A stretch of DNA of 64,000 bases from Pinus tabuliformis (lineage: Eukaryota; Streptophyta; Pinopsida; Pinales; Pinaceae). How positions within the stretch are numbered: the first letter of the stretch is position 1; each line of letters begins with the position of its first letter. Shown here piece by piece: positions 42,177 through 55,186 of this stretch. The position numbers and the translations under genes were made by a program. The notes beneath the pieces were generated by a model, which had not been told where the DNA came from, did not search any database, and saw nothing but the letters and a program-made list of their open reading frames with translations. Where the stretch lies: contig CM062816.1 of the NCBI GenBank assembly GCA_031772625.1, forward strand, positions 630,633,269 to 630,697,268, given 5' to 3'.

Positions 42177-45100
42177 GATTTGCCTATAGGGGTTGAAGGA
42201 AAAACCGTTAGTCTAGATGTGGAGGTGGTTGATGCCCCTCTAGACTACAACCTTCTCTTGGGTCGAAGTTGGTCTTACGCTATGACAGCGGTCGTCTCAT
42301 CGGTCTTCAGAGTAATAAAATTTCCACATAATGGCAAGATCGTAACCATAGACCAGCTGGCTTACTATTCATCTGACCCAGCCTCTTCAGAGAGTATCCA
42401 GCATGTCGGTAAAACGACTATCCCTTATAAGGATGTTGGCGTAGGATTAGTTAAAGATGCCGGTTTACTGGGAACTTTTCTTTTTCCTCCAATCAATGCT
42501 ATGTCTTCGTCTGCATCCATTCATATGATTACATCAGATACCATTGTTTACGACGATCCTTGGATCGTTCCTTCCGAATCTGAAATAGACTCATTTGGTG
42601 ATGCTATGCCTTTGAGTCCATATGAAATTGCTTATGAAGTTGTGCAGTCTTTTACCGACTTGCGTTCAACCAAAATCGATCAAATGAATGTGGTCCGTGA
42701 GGAATCACTTTTCACGTCAACCTCAGAGTTAATAACGTTTCCCGAAGTTGTGTCATCTGACGAACAACTTTGTGAAATCCTGTGTGTAGACGATTTGCCA
42801 TGGGAGGATCTCCATCATAGATCTCCGTTCTTACCTGAAGATGATTGTTTTGAAAACAATTTCTCATCATTTTTTATAGCTGAATATGTCAAGGACACTC
42901 AGAATCCAATGAAACATCCTGATTCAGAGCTGAATTTGGGAAACATCTCTCGCATTGTTCCCGTTGACATTTCAGTCAAGCCCGGAATTGTTGAGCACAT
43001 TCATATAGGGTCCTCGTGTTCAGACGACGAAATTCAGATATACAAGACCCTATTTCAAGAATTTCGCGACGTGTTTGCCTGGTCCTATGAGGAAATGCCA
43101 GGAATTGATCCCGCAATTGTTGTCCATGAGATTAAGACTTACCCGGACGCTAAACCCATCTGGCAACGTTTGCGTCAGATTCACCCACGAAAAGTGGCTG
43201 CAATTAAAGCAGAAGTTGGGAAGCTGTTGAAAGCAGGTTTCATTTATCCGATCCCGCTAACGGATTGGGTATCGAATATTGTTCCGGTAAACAAAAAACA
43301 GGGAACAATAAGAATATGCATCGACTATAGGGATATCAATCATGCTTGTCCCAAGGACAACTATCCAACACCCTATATCGACCAAATAATTGATGATTGT
43401 GCCGGCAGCGAAATATTTTCCTTCATGGACGGTTTTTCCAGTTACAATCAAATCAATATTCTACGTGCCGATCAACCAAAAACGGCTTTCATTTGTCCAT
43501 GGGGGACATCTTCTTATTGCAAATTACCTTTTGGGCTTAAGAATGCCGGAGCCACTTTTCAAAGGGCGATGTCTTATGTGTTTCATGACATCAAACACAT
43601 TGTCCAACCATATCTCGATGATTTTCCCGCTCATTCATTACATCGAGCTGATCACCTTGTCCATTTACGAGCAATCTTCATGAGGTGTAGGCATTATCGT
43701 ATACGGTTGAACCCACACAAATGTGTCTTTTGTATAGAAGTGGGATGATTGCTGGGATTTGTAGTTTCAAAAGCCGGCATTCACGTCGATCCCTCAAAGG
43801 TAGAAGCTATCATCAAATTGCCTCCTCCTTCAAGTCTTCGCCAACTCCAAAGTTTGCAGGGGAAAGCAAACATTTTATGCCGATTCATTCCTAACTACGC
43901 CGAGGTTACCAAAGGTTTTACACGGTTGTTGAAATAAAACGCTCAATTCTCTTGGGATGAGATAGCTCAGAAATCTTTTGATGCACTTAAACACGCGCTG
44001 ACCCATGCACCATTGTTGCATCCTCCCAACTACAACCAAGATTACTTTTTGTACCTCGCTGCCTCCCATTCCACTATTGGAATGGTGTTAGTTCAGGAAG
44101 ATGACTTCGAAATGGAACATGTGATATATTATCTTAGTAGGACGTTAAATCCGACTGAGCTAAAATATTCGCATGTGGAGAAATTGGCATTGGCAGTCGT
44201 TCAAGCTGTCCAACGTTTTCGTCACTACATTCTTCTCCGTAAAACTACAGTCATTTCGGATTGCAACACTATGATCTACATTTTGACTAAACAATTGCTA
44301 GGGGGCAAGTACTCTAAATGGATCGTTATCCTGCAAGAGTTCGACTTGGAGTTTGAAAAATCTAAGTCTAAGAAATCTTTAGTTTTTGCAGAGTTGATGT
44401 GTGATTTCCCTCGTGCTGACACGGAAACTGTGGCAGAGGAACCCATTGCGGATGAATCTTTGTTTCTCATCAGCACTTTAGATCCGTGGTATGGGGATAT
44501 AATTGTCTATCTCCAAACCCAATCCTTTCGGCCTGAAGCTTCAAAGTCGTAATGTCGGAAAATTCGATTCCAGTCCCAACAGTACAAAATTATTGGAGAT
44601 ACTCTTTATCGCCGTGGGGCAGACTTGGTTTTCTGACGTTGCTTAACTCACAAAGAAGCTGAAAGGGTTTTGAATGACTGTCACTCTGGAGCGTGTGGCG
44701 GTCATATGTCTGGGTATGCCATAGCCCAGAAGGTGTTGCGTGCTGGCTACTTCTGGCCGTCCATGTTTAAAGACTGTATTATTGCGGTCCGAAAATGCCA
44801 CAACTGTCAAGTGTTTGATCGCAAGATGCATGCACCACCTGCGTCTCTCCACCCTATAATTGTCGTTGGTCCTTTTGCCAAATGGGGTATCGACTTTATT
44901 ACATGTAACCGTCACTCGGCCAGGGGGCATGCGTATATCATCCTTGCGGTTGATTATTTTACTAAGTGGGCCGAGGCGATGCCTACATTCGAGGCAGACG
45001 GAAAGACAGCTGCGATTTTCGTATTCAATCACATTATTGCTAGGTTTGGTGTCCCACAAGCGATAATCACTGACCATGGGCGCCATTTTCGAAACATTAT

Positions 45101-45731
45101 GATGACAGAACTTACAGGCCAACTTGGTTTGCGTCATGATAGATCAACTCCTTATTATCCACAAGCCAACGGTCTGGTTGAGTCCATCAACAAAGTTTTA
45201 GTTATCATGATCCGACGAATCATTGGTATTCATCGGTCGAATTGGCACAACATGTTATTTTCCGCGCTTTGGGCATACTGAACCTCAGTGAAAACATCAA
45301 CAGGGTTCACTCCTTTCCAACTAGTTTATGGTTTGGAAGTTGTGCTAGCCATTGAATGCGAAATCCCATCAATTCAAATGGCTGTCGAATTACTTCCAGC
45401 TACTTCCGAAGAGGAGAAGCATTTATTATACTTAGCTCAATTAGATGAGACTCGACGCGATGTTGCACTAGCAATCGAGACTCATGCAAAACGAATGAAA
45501 GCTCAGTATGATCGAAATGTGACCCCTCGAAATTTTTCGGAAGGAGACCTAGTGCTATTGTATGATCAAGCTAATGATAAATTAGGTGCTGGAAAATTCG
45601 TTCCTATGTGACATGGGCCCTACATTGTTAAGCGAAAGCTAGAAAAAGGGGCCTATGAGCTGGTTGACTTTGACGGGGACTCTTTGGGTAAACCCAGAAA
45701 TGGACTTTACCTAAAGAGGTATTATGCTTAA
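42177..45731 (+). pseudogene. pol: RT, RNase H and integrase of Tat-like element 2
   Basis: Same frame as gag to a natural stop at 45729, with internal stops at 43746, 43935, 44550, 44634, 45279 and 45609. RT: FAWSYEEMPGIDP, RICIDYRDINHACPKDNY, SFMDGFSSYNQI, KLPFGLKNAGATFQRAM and active site PYLDD (about 43610). RNase H: LAASHSTIGMVLVQE and KYSHVEKLALAVVQAV. Integrase: zinc domain RKCHNCQVFDRK; catalytic Asp in KWGIDFITC, Asp in IITDHGRHF, Glu in NGLVESINKV; and a C-terminal GPYIVKRKL module. The stops replace expected Arg (before LLGF, RCLTH and TSVKTS), Trp (before HGPYIV) or Gln. There is no indel in the whole frame. Confidence 0.92.
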
Positions 45732-45880
45732 ATGACGGGTGTGGAGATTTTAGTTAGGTTAGTTAGGTTAATTTTTTTTTCTAGCTGGTGTGTTTGTTAG
45801 TTTAGACAGTGTGCTTAGCTTAGAAAGTGTGTTTTTCGTCGTTATTCTGCTTATCTTGGTTTTAGCCTTGATGTTTGCAG

Positions 45881-46300
45881 ATGCCAATGCCTCTCCAAAC
45901 ATACATTGGATTTGTTGATGGTGCTTGTCGTAGTACACAGAATATCTCTTCCGCAGCTTGGGTTATTTATTCGCCCTCTGATGAGTTAGTTTCTATGCAT
46001 GGGGTGAGCCTCGGTCAAACAACAAACAACATTGCAGAATACAGTGCAGTGATTGAGTTATTGTCTGAATCTATTTCATTCGGGATTTAGAGTTTGATAG
46101 TGAGGTTAGATTTCGAACTCGTTGTATTACAGCTTAATAGAATATATGCCATTAGAAATCCAGTGTTATTAAGGTTATTTTTGAGAGTGCGTCTCTTGGA
46201 ACGTGAGTTTGATTACATTGAATATCAACATATTCCAAGGTCTTTAAATACATTAGCAGATGCAATTGCTTCTCGAATGTTAATCAGACATTTGCAATAA
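45881..46300 (+). pseudogene. Additional RNase H ORF downstream of integrase
   Basis: Starts at ATG 45881 (MPMPLQTYIGFVDGAC), in a different frame from pol and 150 bp after its stop. One in-frame TAG lies at 46091. RNase H residues: Asp in GFVDGAC, Glu in NIAEYSAVIEL, Asp in IVRLDFELVVLQL, Asp in NTLADAIASRM. All four catalytic acidic residues remain, although the third usually sits in a DS context. This is the extra RNase H of the Tat lineage, here located after the integrase, unlike the other two Ty3 elements in the window. Confidence 0.82.
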
Positions 46301-46496
46301 TCATACATGTAAATTTAAAAACATTTAATCACACATGTTTAACAAGATATGCCAGTAATAATGATATATATATAGATAGGAGTGTGTCAAAAATACATCA
46401 TCTTCGATCATAGGTTGCAAAACACCTTATGATCAGCAAAAATGATAAGTACAAAAAACCAAAATGTCACATGTGTCTACAAAAGTGATCATCCAA

Positions 46497-47812
46497 TCAC
46501 TGGTGATGATCTCTATACGACACCACTGCACGGGCTACCCTACACAAGAACCTTCTAAAAGGTCCTGGAACTCCGACTACATAGCGCTGAAGCCTAATAG
46601 GAATATCGTCTATAGTAGTCTCTGGTATATCTGCCATCAGACGCTCTAGGTCTTGTTCCAACTCAGCTAAGGTCTCTGTAGCCTCGTTCTGTGGGACCGT
46701 GCCAGTGCAACTGGTTGTCTCCTCTCGAAAGGCCGGAGATTGGCTGGACGCCGTGGGCCTACATCTGCATTTTGAAAATTGTCACTGTGAGTTTTGAGAC
46801 GATATATAAGACAAAAAAAAGTAGATAATTTAAAAACTTGTGGAAAATGAATTACCTGTGTCATCCCACTGTTCTCCCAGTGGAAGAATCATGTCCGGAT
46901 CACCACAGAAATCGACTCTGGCATAAGGAAAATCCTGTATCGAAAAGATCTAGTCCTCTAACCAGTGAAAGTACTCCGGTCTAAATCGGACAACCTCTGT
47001 GCCCTTGTCAGGATGACGGGCCATCACCGCAACCCATCGCATCAGCTTAGGCTCTCGGGGAAGCCCAACCTCAACAATAAGCTGCTGCGGGATCAGCATC
47101 GGAACCCTCTCTAGAGCAAAACTCACAACTAAAGGCCCATAACCAAAAGTCTTGAGTTTCCCGTTTTTTGCCCTGGTCAGTTGGCCCTTTAAATTGGCCA
47201 ACACAGCATCACACCAGTTGAAAATGGTGCCTCGATAGCAGTCAATCGCCATCCGCATTTGGGACCCGGTGGCAATGTGCAAAGCGGCAACACCGCAAAG
47301 TCTGGTAACTGTAAAGGAAATTACCATAAGTTCAGGTCAGGATATCTTTTAATTTCTATCCCCCTCTCCTGGTTTTGATTATTGCACCACTCTAGACGGA
47401 GACTAGCAATGGACTGGCCACCCGGCCTAGTCCCGGACAGAGTCAATTGTTCGCCCCTCTTGGGCAAACTAGTGAGAAAGTAAATATTTGAGGGCTCTAT
47501 CTCGAGCTGGTGCCCTCCAATGTAAAAGCACTGATCCTGGACATTCCACCTTTCGACCAGCCACTCTAAAAATCGCACCTGGGCACTCATGCCAGGTATG
47601 GCCCAGTATTTGTAAAGACCACATGCCTTTGAAGCATCAATGGAAGGTTGGTGATTAATCGCAGCCAAATCAACATCTTCGTGTTCTCTTTCACGCCAAT
47701 CAAGCATGGTGGGCAATCTAGACACCATAAAACATCTGTTAGAGTCCATAAAATTGAAAGATTTTGGTTCATTTTGGAGAAATGGGGGTTTGAAACCCAC
47801 TCCGCGGTTCAC
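46497..47812 (-). pseudogene. Antisense ORF of Tat-like element 2
   Basis: Coding-like sequence on the strand opposite to gag-pol: 47812-47321 (RLPTMLDWREREHEDVD, GLYKYWAIPGMSAQVRFLEW, NIYFLTSLPKRGEQLTL), a frame change, 47327-46857 (RLCGVAALHIATGSQMRM, FGYGPLVVSFALERVPMLI; TAG at 46947), then a candidate 91-nt intron with donor CACAG|GTAATT and acceptor TGCAG| (46855-46765). A last segment to 46497 reads ETLAELEQDLERLM and VVGVPGPFRRFLCRVARAV. Frames do not join perfectly, so at least one indel is present. Antisense ORFs near the 3' end are known in several plant Tat elements. I do not recognise the protein; no transposition domain is visible. Confidence 0.65.
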
Positions 47813-47814
47813 GC

Positions 47815-47942
47815 AGCCCGCCTTTAGAGACAGAGCGTGTGTACACAGGTTCTCTTAAGGCAAGCTGCGTACGCCCAGCATTTTCCCAACTGAGAAAATG
47901 TCGGGGTACGCAGGTCACCTGTGGAGCACCTGCGTACCCTGA
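47815..47942. repeat. GCGTAC/GTACGC motif cluster, 3' region
   Basis: Words cacgcag, gcgtgtgtac, ctgcgtacgc, gtacgcagg and cctgcgtacc occur within 130 bp, resembling clusters at 35712-35795 (LTR) and 36758-36862 (leader) of the same element. Confidence 0.75.
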
Positions 47943-49933
47943 AAAGCGGCCCTTGAAACCCCAAGGCCTCCAAAAAATGAAACTAAAGCTTAAAAACAAA
48001 TTCTAAACAGATGGAAATGCAAGGGAGGATGTTGTAGAATACCTGATGAGACGACGTTCGGTTTCAACGGTCGGATTCTCCGCAATGTCCACGGGAAGTT
48101 TCTTGCCAAAAGCCCTTTTTCTCTCCTCAACAGTAAAATGGTAAAAATGAAATGGTAAAAACCCTTTTTATAGGTTTCTTGAGTAAATGAATGTTAAATT
48201 TGTTTATTTTTCACCGTGAAAAGGTATTTTTCAAAGCATTTTTATCTATCTTAAACAGGTATGAGTAATGTGTTGGTTTTTGTGCAGGCTAAAAGGATTT
48301 TCAGGGAAAATTGTCATTTTTCACAAACAAAAACATCAGAGTCATCTTTTAAGCCCTTTTCTGACTCCTAAAACATGAAAAGATTGCCGAGCATTTCTTT
48401 TACACTCGTTAAAACGGAATTAAAATACGGTCCCCTTATAGCACTTTTCCGACCGTAAAAACAGGAAAAGGTTGCCGGGTTTTTGTCGTTTCAAACTCGA
48501 TATTGGAAATAAAACGACGTGTCCTTGATCGCTTTTTACTTTTTAGGTCAAGGACACTAACTATGAAAGTACTCCTTGGTCGTAAAAAACCAAGCGGTTC
48601 TCTCAAGTATTATTTTATACTTTTTCGGTCTTGGGAGACACAAATTTATGAAAAATTCCAACCCTGGAGTCTTCTTAAGTTTTTCAGACTCTCTAAAATT
48701 GGAAAACGCCGAGTTTCTCCTATACTTGACTCGTTAAAATTTCACAGTAAAGGACCTGTTCAATTACAAACAGGAATGGACCACTCCTTCTTAGGGTTCG
48801 AATCTAAACTAAGTTGGACTCATCTGAAGGGTGAGCTTATAATCAAGCATATGTTATCCTCCTCAAGCTTGTAAAAAATAAAGAGGTACTTGCCAGAAAT
48901 GGTGGGGGAAAAGAGAGGAAAATGAGCCTATTTGCTATCCTTTGTCTCAGAAGAAACCTTATCACCACTCTTGAACATGACACTTTTCATTCACTTGGGT
49001 TGGGAAATCCTTTGCCTCACAGTTGATTGAACCACATTGAAAGTCTTCAGCCGGGTATTAACTTTGGGTCAAATGTCACCAAGCCATCTGTTGTGTCGTT
49101 ATGTGTTCAAGAGGTCACTACAAATAAACCATTCATCTGTAAAATACCTGTCATCCATCTTGACCATCCCTGAGTCAGTACTTACAGCTACATTTCTTCA
49201 ACTTGATTTATGATTTCGTGTCGTGGGCTTGCATACGACGGATCGCTTTCTATCGACATCAGCACATTATCTAGAAAGATGATTTAGAGATCTTCAGTAC
49301 CTTGAGATCTGCATGCATCAATGACAGATTTCTCGCCTTCGACAACAATTTACATCATTGACTTTCGATCGAAGGATTCCGTGACATGATCGACATCAGC
49401 ACATTCATTCACATCTCATGGATTGTACTGGGTACTTTGAGAACCATTGACATCACTGGTGGTTTCTCTCACACTTGTTAACAGTTTACATCATTGACTG
49501 GTAATCAAGTGGTTTCTACCATGCTCGACATCAACTCATTTATTCGCATGGATAGAATCGTACTATTTCGGGAAGTAGAAATGAAGACCCTAGATCTAGT
49601 TTCCACCATCCAGGCTGCGAGGAGTTTTGTATTCATTTTATAGTAGACTAACTATAAACAGATGGTTGCGTCCATACTGTGTCTACATGAGTCTATGATT
49701 ATGATGTACTGCGAAATCATTCATGTATCAGAGTAGTAGTTAGTTTTCTAGTTAAAGTTTTTGATCTGAGTATGGGAATGCCTACCTCAGCGATGATATG
49801 ATCTCATACATGTATTTTGTGTTGAATACTTGCAGGTTCTAATCGGGCTCTCCACAAGATAATCCTTGAAATGATAAAGTACTTCACCCTTCCTAGATGA
49901 TATGAAAACCTAAATCTACTACAGGCTTCGCAC
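47943..49933 (+). other. 3' non-coding region of Tat-like element 2
   Basis: No conserved ORF. At 48370-48560 several similar segments (ccgagcatttcttttacactcg, ccgggtttttgtcgtttcaaactcg) repeat loosely. Around 49200-49550 words such as gacatcagcacattcatt recur. Confidence 0.5.
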
Positions 49934-49947
49934 TTTAGGGGGCAATC
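49934..49947 (+). promoter_or_regulatory. Polypurine tract of Tat-like element 2
   Basis: Tttagggggcaatc immediately before the 3' LTR, with a five-G core. Confidence 0.7.
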
Positions 49948-50996
49948 TGTTACACTAAAAAATGTCACCATGACTATCTACAGTTAGTATGGCTCTATCA
50001 ACTATCATACTATCCTCCTTGGCAAGTCTCATACCTCTGCTCCTCATGTCAAACTCCAAGAAAGAGAGAAAGTCCTTAAAAGTCAATTAACTCTGGTTAC
50101 GTAGTTTCTCTTAGCCTTACCTGCATGTACGCACCTCCAGTTCATAAAACCTGCGTACTTGTATGCTCTGTATGTAAAGGGGTGGGTGCGTACTCCTGTA
50201 AAGGTCAAAAGGCGCAAGTTTCACTTCAAAAACGTTACTTGTGGTCATTTCTAGAGCATTCTAGAAGATGGTTTGATGTGGATTGGGCGCCTCCAGATGG
50301 TTCATGCATCCCTATGTAAGAGGAACTTATCCCATGAAGAGGGGAGCTATCCCATTGAAAGAGGGGCTTATCCCATTCATGGTGGACCTGATTAACTTCC
50401 TCCTAAGCACTATAAATACAGGCCTTGGGCCAGAGGGAGGGGAGGTTGAAAGCTGAACATTCCTAAGGGTAGATGCTGCTAAGATTAGGACTCCCTTATA
50501 GAGCTTGAGAGGAGAGATTCCCATCCTTTCTTAGCTTCATTTGGAAGTGGGTGAGCTGATCAAAGTAAAGGAAAACTCTTGCTGGACCCTGGGAGGGACC
50601 TGCACAACACCAAGGCTCAGGTTGTAATGGTTTCTTTTGTTTCCACTTAATACAATTAAGCTCATTTTTCTCAACAAGTTGTTATACATGATTTGTTTCA
50701 TATACTCCTTGGCCTGTATGATGAATATGTTTTATTTTATGAGTTATTCAGGTGCTATGTAATCGTTTGCTTGTTAGTGAATGCAGGTTTTGAAGAGAAG
50801 GAGGAGCTCATCTGGATCGGCGAGGCTGGACTACTACAAAGCATTGGACTAAAGGTATGTTATAAACACCTGATTACTTGTATTCTAAACGCATATTTAG
50901 GGAAATATAGTGTTTAATTTTCTTGTTTGTCACTAGAAAGCCTTAGCTTCTAGGGAGGTCGGTTTTGTCCGCAAAATTGACTCTTTCCGCATGACA
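49948..50996 (+). repeat. 3' LTR of Tat-like element 2
   Basis: tgttacacta to ccgcatgaca, 1,049 bp, few differences from 35540-36588. Confidence 0.95.
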
Positions 50997-51001
50997 CTCA
51001 T
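50997..51001. repeat. Target site duplication CTCAT, right
   Basis: Second copy of CTCAT, continuing as tacttttaag, as in the KUP copy 2 flank. Confidence 0.93.
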
Positions 51002-51168
51002 TACTTTTAAGTTTCAATCCTTATTTTATAGTAAGGCTCTCATCTCTTGATGAAATGCAAAGGTTGGTAAATTAAAATTTTCAAGAAATCCCAGGTAGAG
51101 TTTGTTAAACCGGAATTTTAAATTTTAATAGTAACTTCTTTTTATCCTTTGTCCTCGGAAATTTGTAC
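51002..51168 (+). other. 3' flank of KUP copy 4, continued
   Basis: Collinear with 4267-4432. Similarity ends at ttgtac, the same place where copy 2 switches to KUP copy 3. Confidence 0.75.
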
Positions 51169-52515
51169 ACTCTCAAGTTGTTTGGGGCTAAGTACCAGTT
51201 CATGTGTTATAGTCCCAAACCACCAAACAACACTTTTACAATGTTGGGTCCCTTCAAATTCTGAATCTAAGAAGCCCCATAGGAGCAACGAAATGAAAAT
51301 GATACCTAGAAAATCATTCTTCTTGCCTAAGCCACCAAAAGGCACCAATCCTAGTAAGGCTTAAGGAGGACCAGCGATAATTATAAGGATCCCATGCTTC
51401 CACTATACTCTATTGCTTTATGATCCAATATGTTTCTAATCCTAGCTTTCCATTTTGTTTTAAATGTGGAGTCTTTACAGTCTAAGCCCCTGTAGCAATA
51501 TTCAAAATGTTGCTAGAGTTGCTTTACAGTATCTGTAGATGACGATATGCAAAATTGTTTTATTATTATTTTTTTGATTTAATGTTTCATTATGCATACT
51601 AAATATTTTTTTCATGTAAAACCAAATTTTAAATGTTTACTCATTTAAAAATACTACAACACATACCCCTTTTCGGATTGATGTTTAAGAGTAGTAGGCC
51701 AAAAGTTGCCAGACACTTCAATTTCTTTTCCAAAATTTCAAAGATGCCCATTTAAAAAACCTTAAAATAATGTACAAAAACACGTTCACATAAACAACAA
51801 CTACTACATGGATAATGGATAACCTCTACCTGACATTAACTATAACTCATTATCATCCACCCATGCTTTCAAGAATGTCCATTCACATGTTTCTATTCTT
51901 CCACAAACTACTATTACTTACAAAATATCCCTATTCAAAACACACATAACTAATAGTTTTAAGTGTAACTCAATATCATCCACGCTTGGTTTCAACAATG
52001 TCCATTCACATGTCACTATTCTTCTACACACTATTATTTACAAAATATCCATATTCAGCATACACGTAACTAACAATTTCAATTGCAACTCATTATCATC
52101 CACCCTTGCTTTCAAGAATGCCCATTCACATGTCGATATTCTTCCACACTCTATGCCTTACGGTGTTTCCTTTGCAACATCAGGTGCAAATGCTAGTTTA
52201 ACACAAAACAACTATAATACTAATATTATCCTTAAGTTTTGGATGTTGTTTGAATGGATATGATACCAAGTATTTTCAATTTTATAGTTAAAAAAGAAAA
52301 CAAAATAAAAGTAAAAGTTCAAAATATAATCAAACAATAACGAGAGGACATAATGGAATGGGCATTGAAATTATAAAAAAGTATGTTTACCTATCCACCA
52401 TTGCTTGGCATTGCCAAAATTTCTTTCCCAAAATAACCACGAAGTGAAAGAATCACAAAATTAAGAAACATAGGAATCCATCCTAAAAACATTTCCAAAG
52501 TCGATGGATCAAGTA
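51169..52515. other. AT-rich sequence, nothing firm
   Basis: Three diverged copies of a roughly 110-bp segment (actcattatcatccacc ... tcaagaatgtccattcacatgt) lie at about 51845, 51968 and 52087. No gene seen. Confidence 0.5.
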
Positions 52516-52594
52516 CCTGAAGGATCTCCGACAACAAATGAATCATATCCAAGACATTCTCTATATTATCTACCGACCCTTTTTCCAATCCCAT
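52516..52594 (-). other. Candidate exon, unrecognised
   Basis: On the minus strand MGLEKGSVDNIENV and LDMIHLLSEILQ are followed by CAG|GTACTT, a plausible splice donor. The composition looks like an amphipathic helix of a real protein, but I cannot name the family. Weak call. Confidence 0.25.
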
Positions 52595-52619
52595 TTATTG
52601 TAATCTGCCCACAATAGAG

Positions 52620-55180
52620 TCCAGTAACATTCAACCAAAATATTTTATATTTATGTAGAAAAATTTGGAAACTTGTCAAGTATGCTAAATGCATGGTACA
52701 GATTCTCATGAATACTTGCAGAAAATAATATTCAATTTTTTTATATTTTTGTTAAAAAAAATGGATATTTATCATGCAATCTAAATCCATGGTACAAAAC
52801 TGGTTTCCACAAATATATCCATAAATATTATGGATCTTACTCATAAATATTTGTAGAATATTTGTAAAGAAAGAAACACGTATGACTTTGGATTCCTAGT
52901 TGTGTGAGTCATTTAGATGGACCAAGTATTCCATATCTAGACATTATTTGTTTCATTAAAATATTTTGTTATATGTTACATTAAAATCTCTTTTTATATC
53001 TAAAATAATTGTTTTATAAAACCTATTTAAGTTATCAAATTACCACACAAACATCACGATACATAAAAAATACAAGAGTAAATGGATATATAAAGCTAAC
53101 AAAAACAGCCCAAAGAATTCATTTGTGATTAAATCACATTTGTTTTGTAAGAAAAATTCTTCCAACTGTTACATAATATAATTCTTATTAAAGAATCATA
53201 GAACCGCCACCACACAAACATAAATGAAAAGACCAATAAAAAAAAAATTATGGATGAGTTTGAAAGCTAAATAGACCAGGTACAACATGTTTGGCAGGCT
53301 TTCATGGTCTTAGAGGAAATAAGATAGCATATTATACAACCATAGTCTATCTTTTAGACTTTTTGAAGGTTTTTCTGAGAACTATTTTCGAGTCTCATTT
53401 GCCCAAAATCTAAGAATGATATATTGGAATCACAACTTTGAATTGTGAAATTTCCACAATCCAAATGTCTGAGGGGTTTTTCATAGTGCTAAATCATTAT
53501 ATGTTAGTCAAAAAACAAGTTTAAACAATACAAATCAAGATTTGACCAACCATTGTTTTTCTAGATTCTAGCCAAAAACTCCAAAATATATAATAAGAAA
53601 CACCTAATACACATGGGGTCTTCGAAATATTTCAAATAAGCTTATCACAAAAGCAACAATTGACCAGCCAGATCTAGAAAATTATATATGAAATACTCTC
53701 CTTTCCATAATCAAGCAACATTCACTCTCTTTTCAAATGAATCTAATTCTTTCAAGTGAGAAATGAATGAAGAGGAAGATCATTAGGCTATGCTAACTTG
53801 TGAAATTTAACCTTAAAACATTATGAAAATCCAACCAAACAACTTGGGAATGGTAATTTAAGGAGCTCCATTCACCAGATCTTGGAACATTATTTAAAGG
53901 TAGCATGATGGACTCCAAACTGATCCCCTAAATTAAAAATAAAGTGGATACTAATGTGCAGAACAATCAATATGAAGTAGTATATGCAGACAAGCCAGCC
54001 AAATACCTTTTAAATGGTAAATTAAAGAGCTTTGTTTAATGATTCTTTGCAAAAGAAAAATTCATGTTGGGTTATGGTCCTATGCTCATTAGTTTATGGT
54101 CTTTGTAGGTGTTTAAGTATTCATTGGTTTGTATCGCTTACATATTTGAGTTCCTTCTAGAGGCACCCTCCTTGTTCTCTTTATTCCTTCCCCTCAAGTT
54201 GCTCATGTTGCACCCAAAATAGGTGTGTTCAAAGATAGAATGTGGAGGCTCGGACAGGCTTTAGTGCATCACAAATTGGAGGAATCTAAGTGGAAGTGTC
54301 AGTGGCTCAAGGAAAATTTCCCTCTCATATGTTTACAACTTATTCCTTACATTCTAATTCAAGAAACATGGCAAAAAACTCTGGCTTTTTTCCTTCGACA
54401 ATTTTCAATTTCTTTGATTCCTGCAAGGGATCCAAGATTGTTTCAATCAGTCACCTTATGCCAAGCTATTAATTTTCCATATAGCTATATTAATTTTGAA
54501 TGGTGGAAGGCTACAATGCTTGTCTCCTATTTTAATACCATTAATGCCTACTGTTCATACTAGAAAGCTCCCATTTACAAAAAGTTCCCAAACACTTTTT
54601 TGCACACAAGCATATAAGAGTCAGTCTCATAGTTGCTATGGGAAACACTGATTTGAAACAAATTTGGAGAGTCTTATACTATCACAAAGAACTTAATCAA
54701 GCCAATTGGAGTACTTTGATGGAAATTTCCTAAAATTTCTAATTTGGAGCAAGCATGAACCACACGCAATGCCAGTGTAATTAGCATAAAATTTTCCCAT
54801 AAACAAAGATTGGATACAAACAAGTGAGTTCATAATTGATATTGGTCTTGACATGGGAAAAAACAAAACAAGTGACTTCTCTAAGGATTATATTGCAACT
54901 ATTGAACCAAATCTCATAATTGATATTTGTATTGAGAATGATTTGGAAACTTTACTCTATGTTTACTGTCTTTCCATGTGGTGAAAACAATCTGATTTTC
55001 CCTACACATCTCACAACCAGGGTTGCTTTTACAAGCAAGGGTATCTATTGATAGATCATTTCATCAAGAGCCAAATCTGAAATTATAGCCACCTCAGAGA
55101 TTGAAGAACTATGTTAAAATTGACATTAATATACTAGTCATTGTCTCTAAAACTAAGCTTCATTAAAAACTCTTGGTAAG
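52620..55180. other. AT-rich sequence, nothing firm
   Basis: No recognisable gene or repeat. A 112-codon open stretch at 54225-54563 (+) has no family resemblance that I can see. Confidence 0.4.
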
Positions 55181-55186
55181 GTACAT

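Larger units (their letters stand above)
35540..50996 (+). mobile_element. Ty3/gypsy LTR retrotransposon, Tat-like, 15.5 kb
   Basis: A 15,457-bp element with two 1,049-bp LTRs, PBS, 2-kb leader, a single-frame gag-pol (38601-45731), a separate downstream RNase H ORF, a spliced antisense ORF, a 3' region, PPT and a perfect 5-bp target duplication. Coding capacity is lost through in-frame stops only. It lies in the 3' flank of KUP copy 4. Confidence 0.95.

Noticed and set aside
47327-47343. A 16-nt GT...AG segment in the antisense ORF as a mini-intron
   Set aside because: Too short for any plant intron and removal does not restore the downstream frame; a simple indel explains the shift.
54225-54563. 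112-codon plus-strand ORF
   Set aside because: No recognisable family, splice context or conserved motif; isolated in AT-rich sequence.
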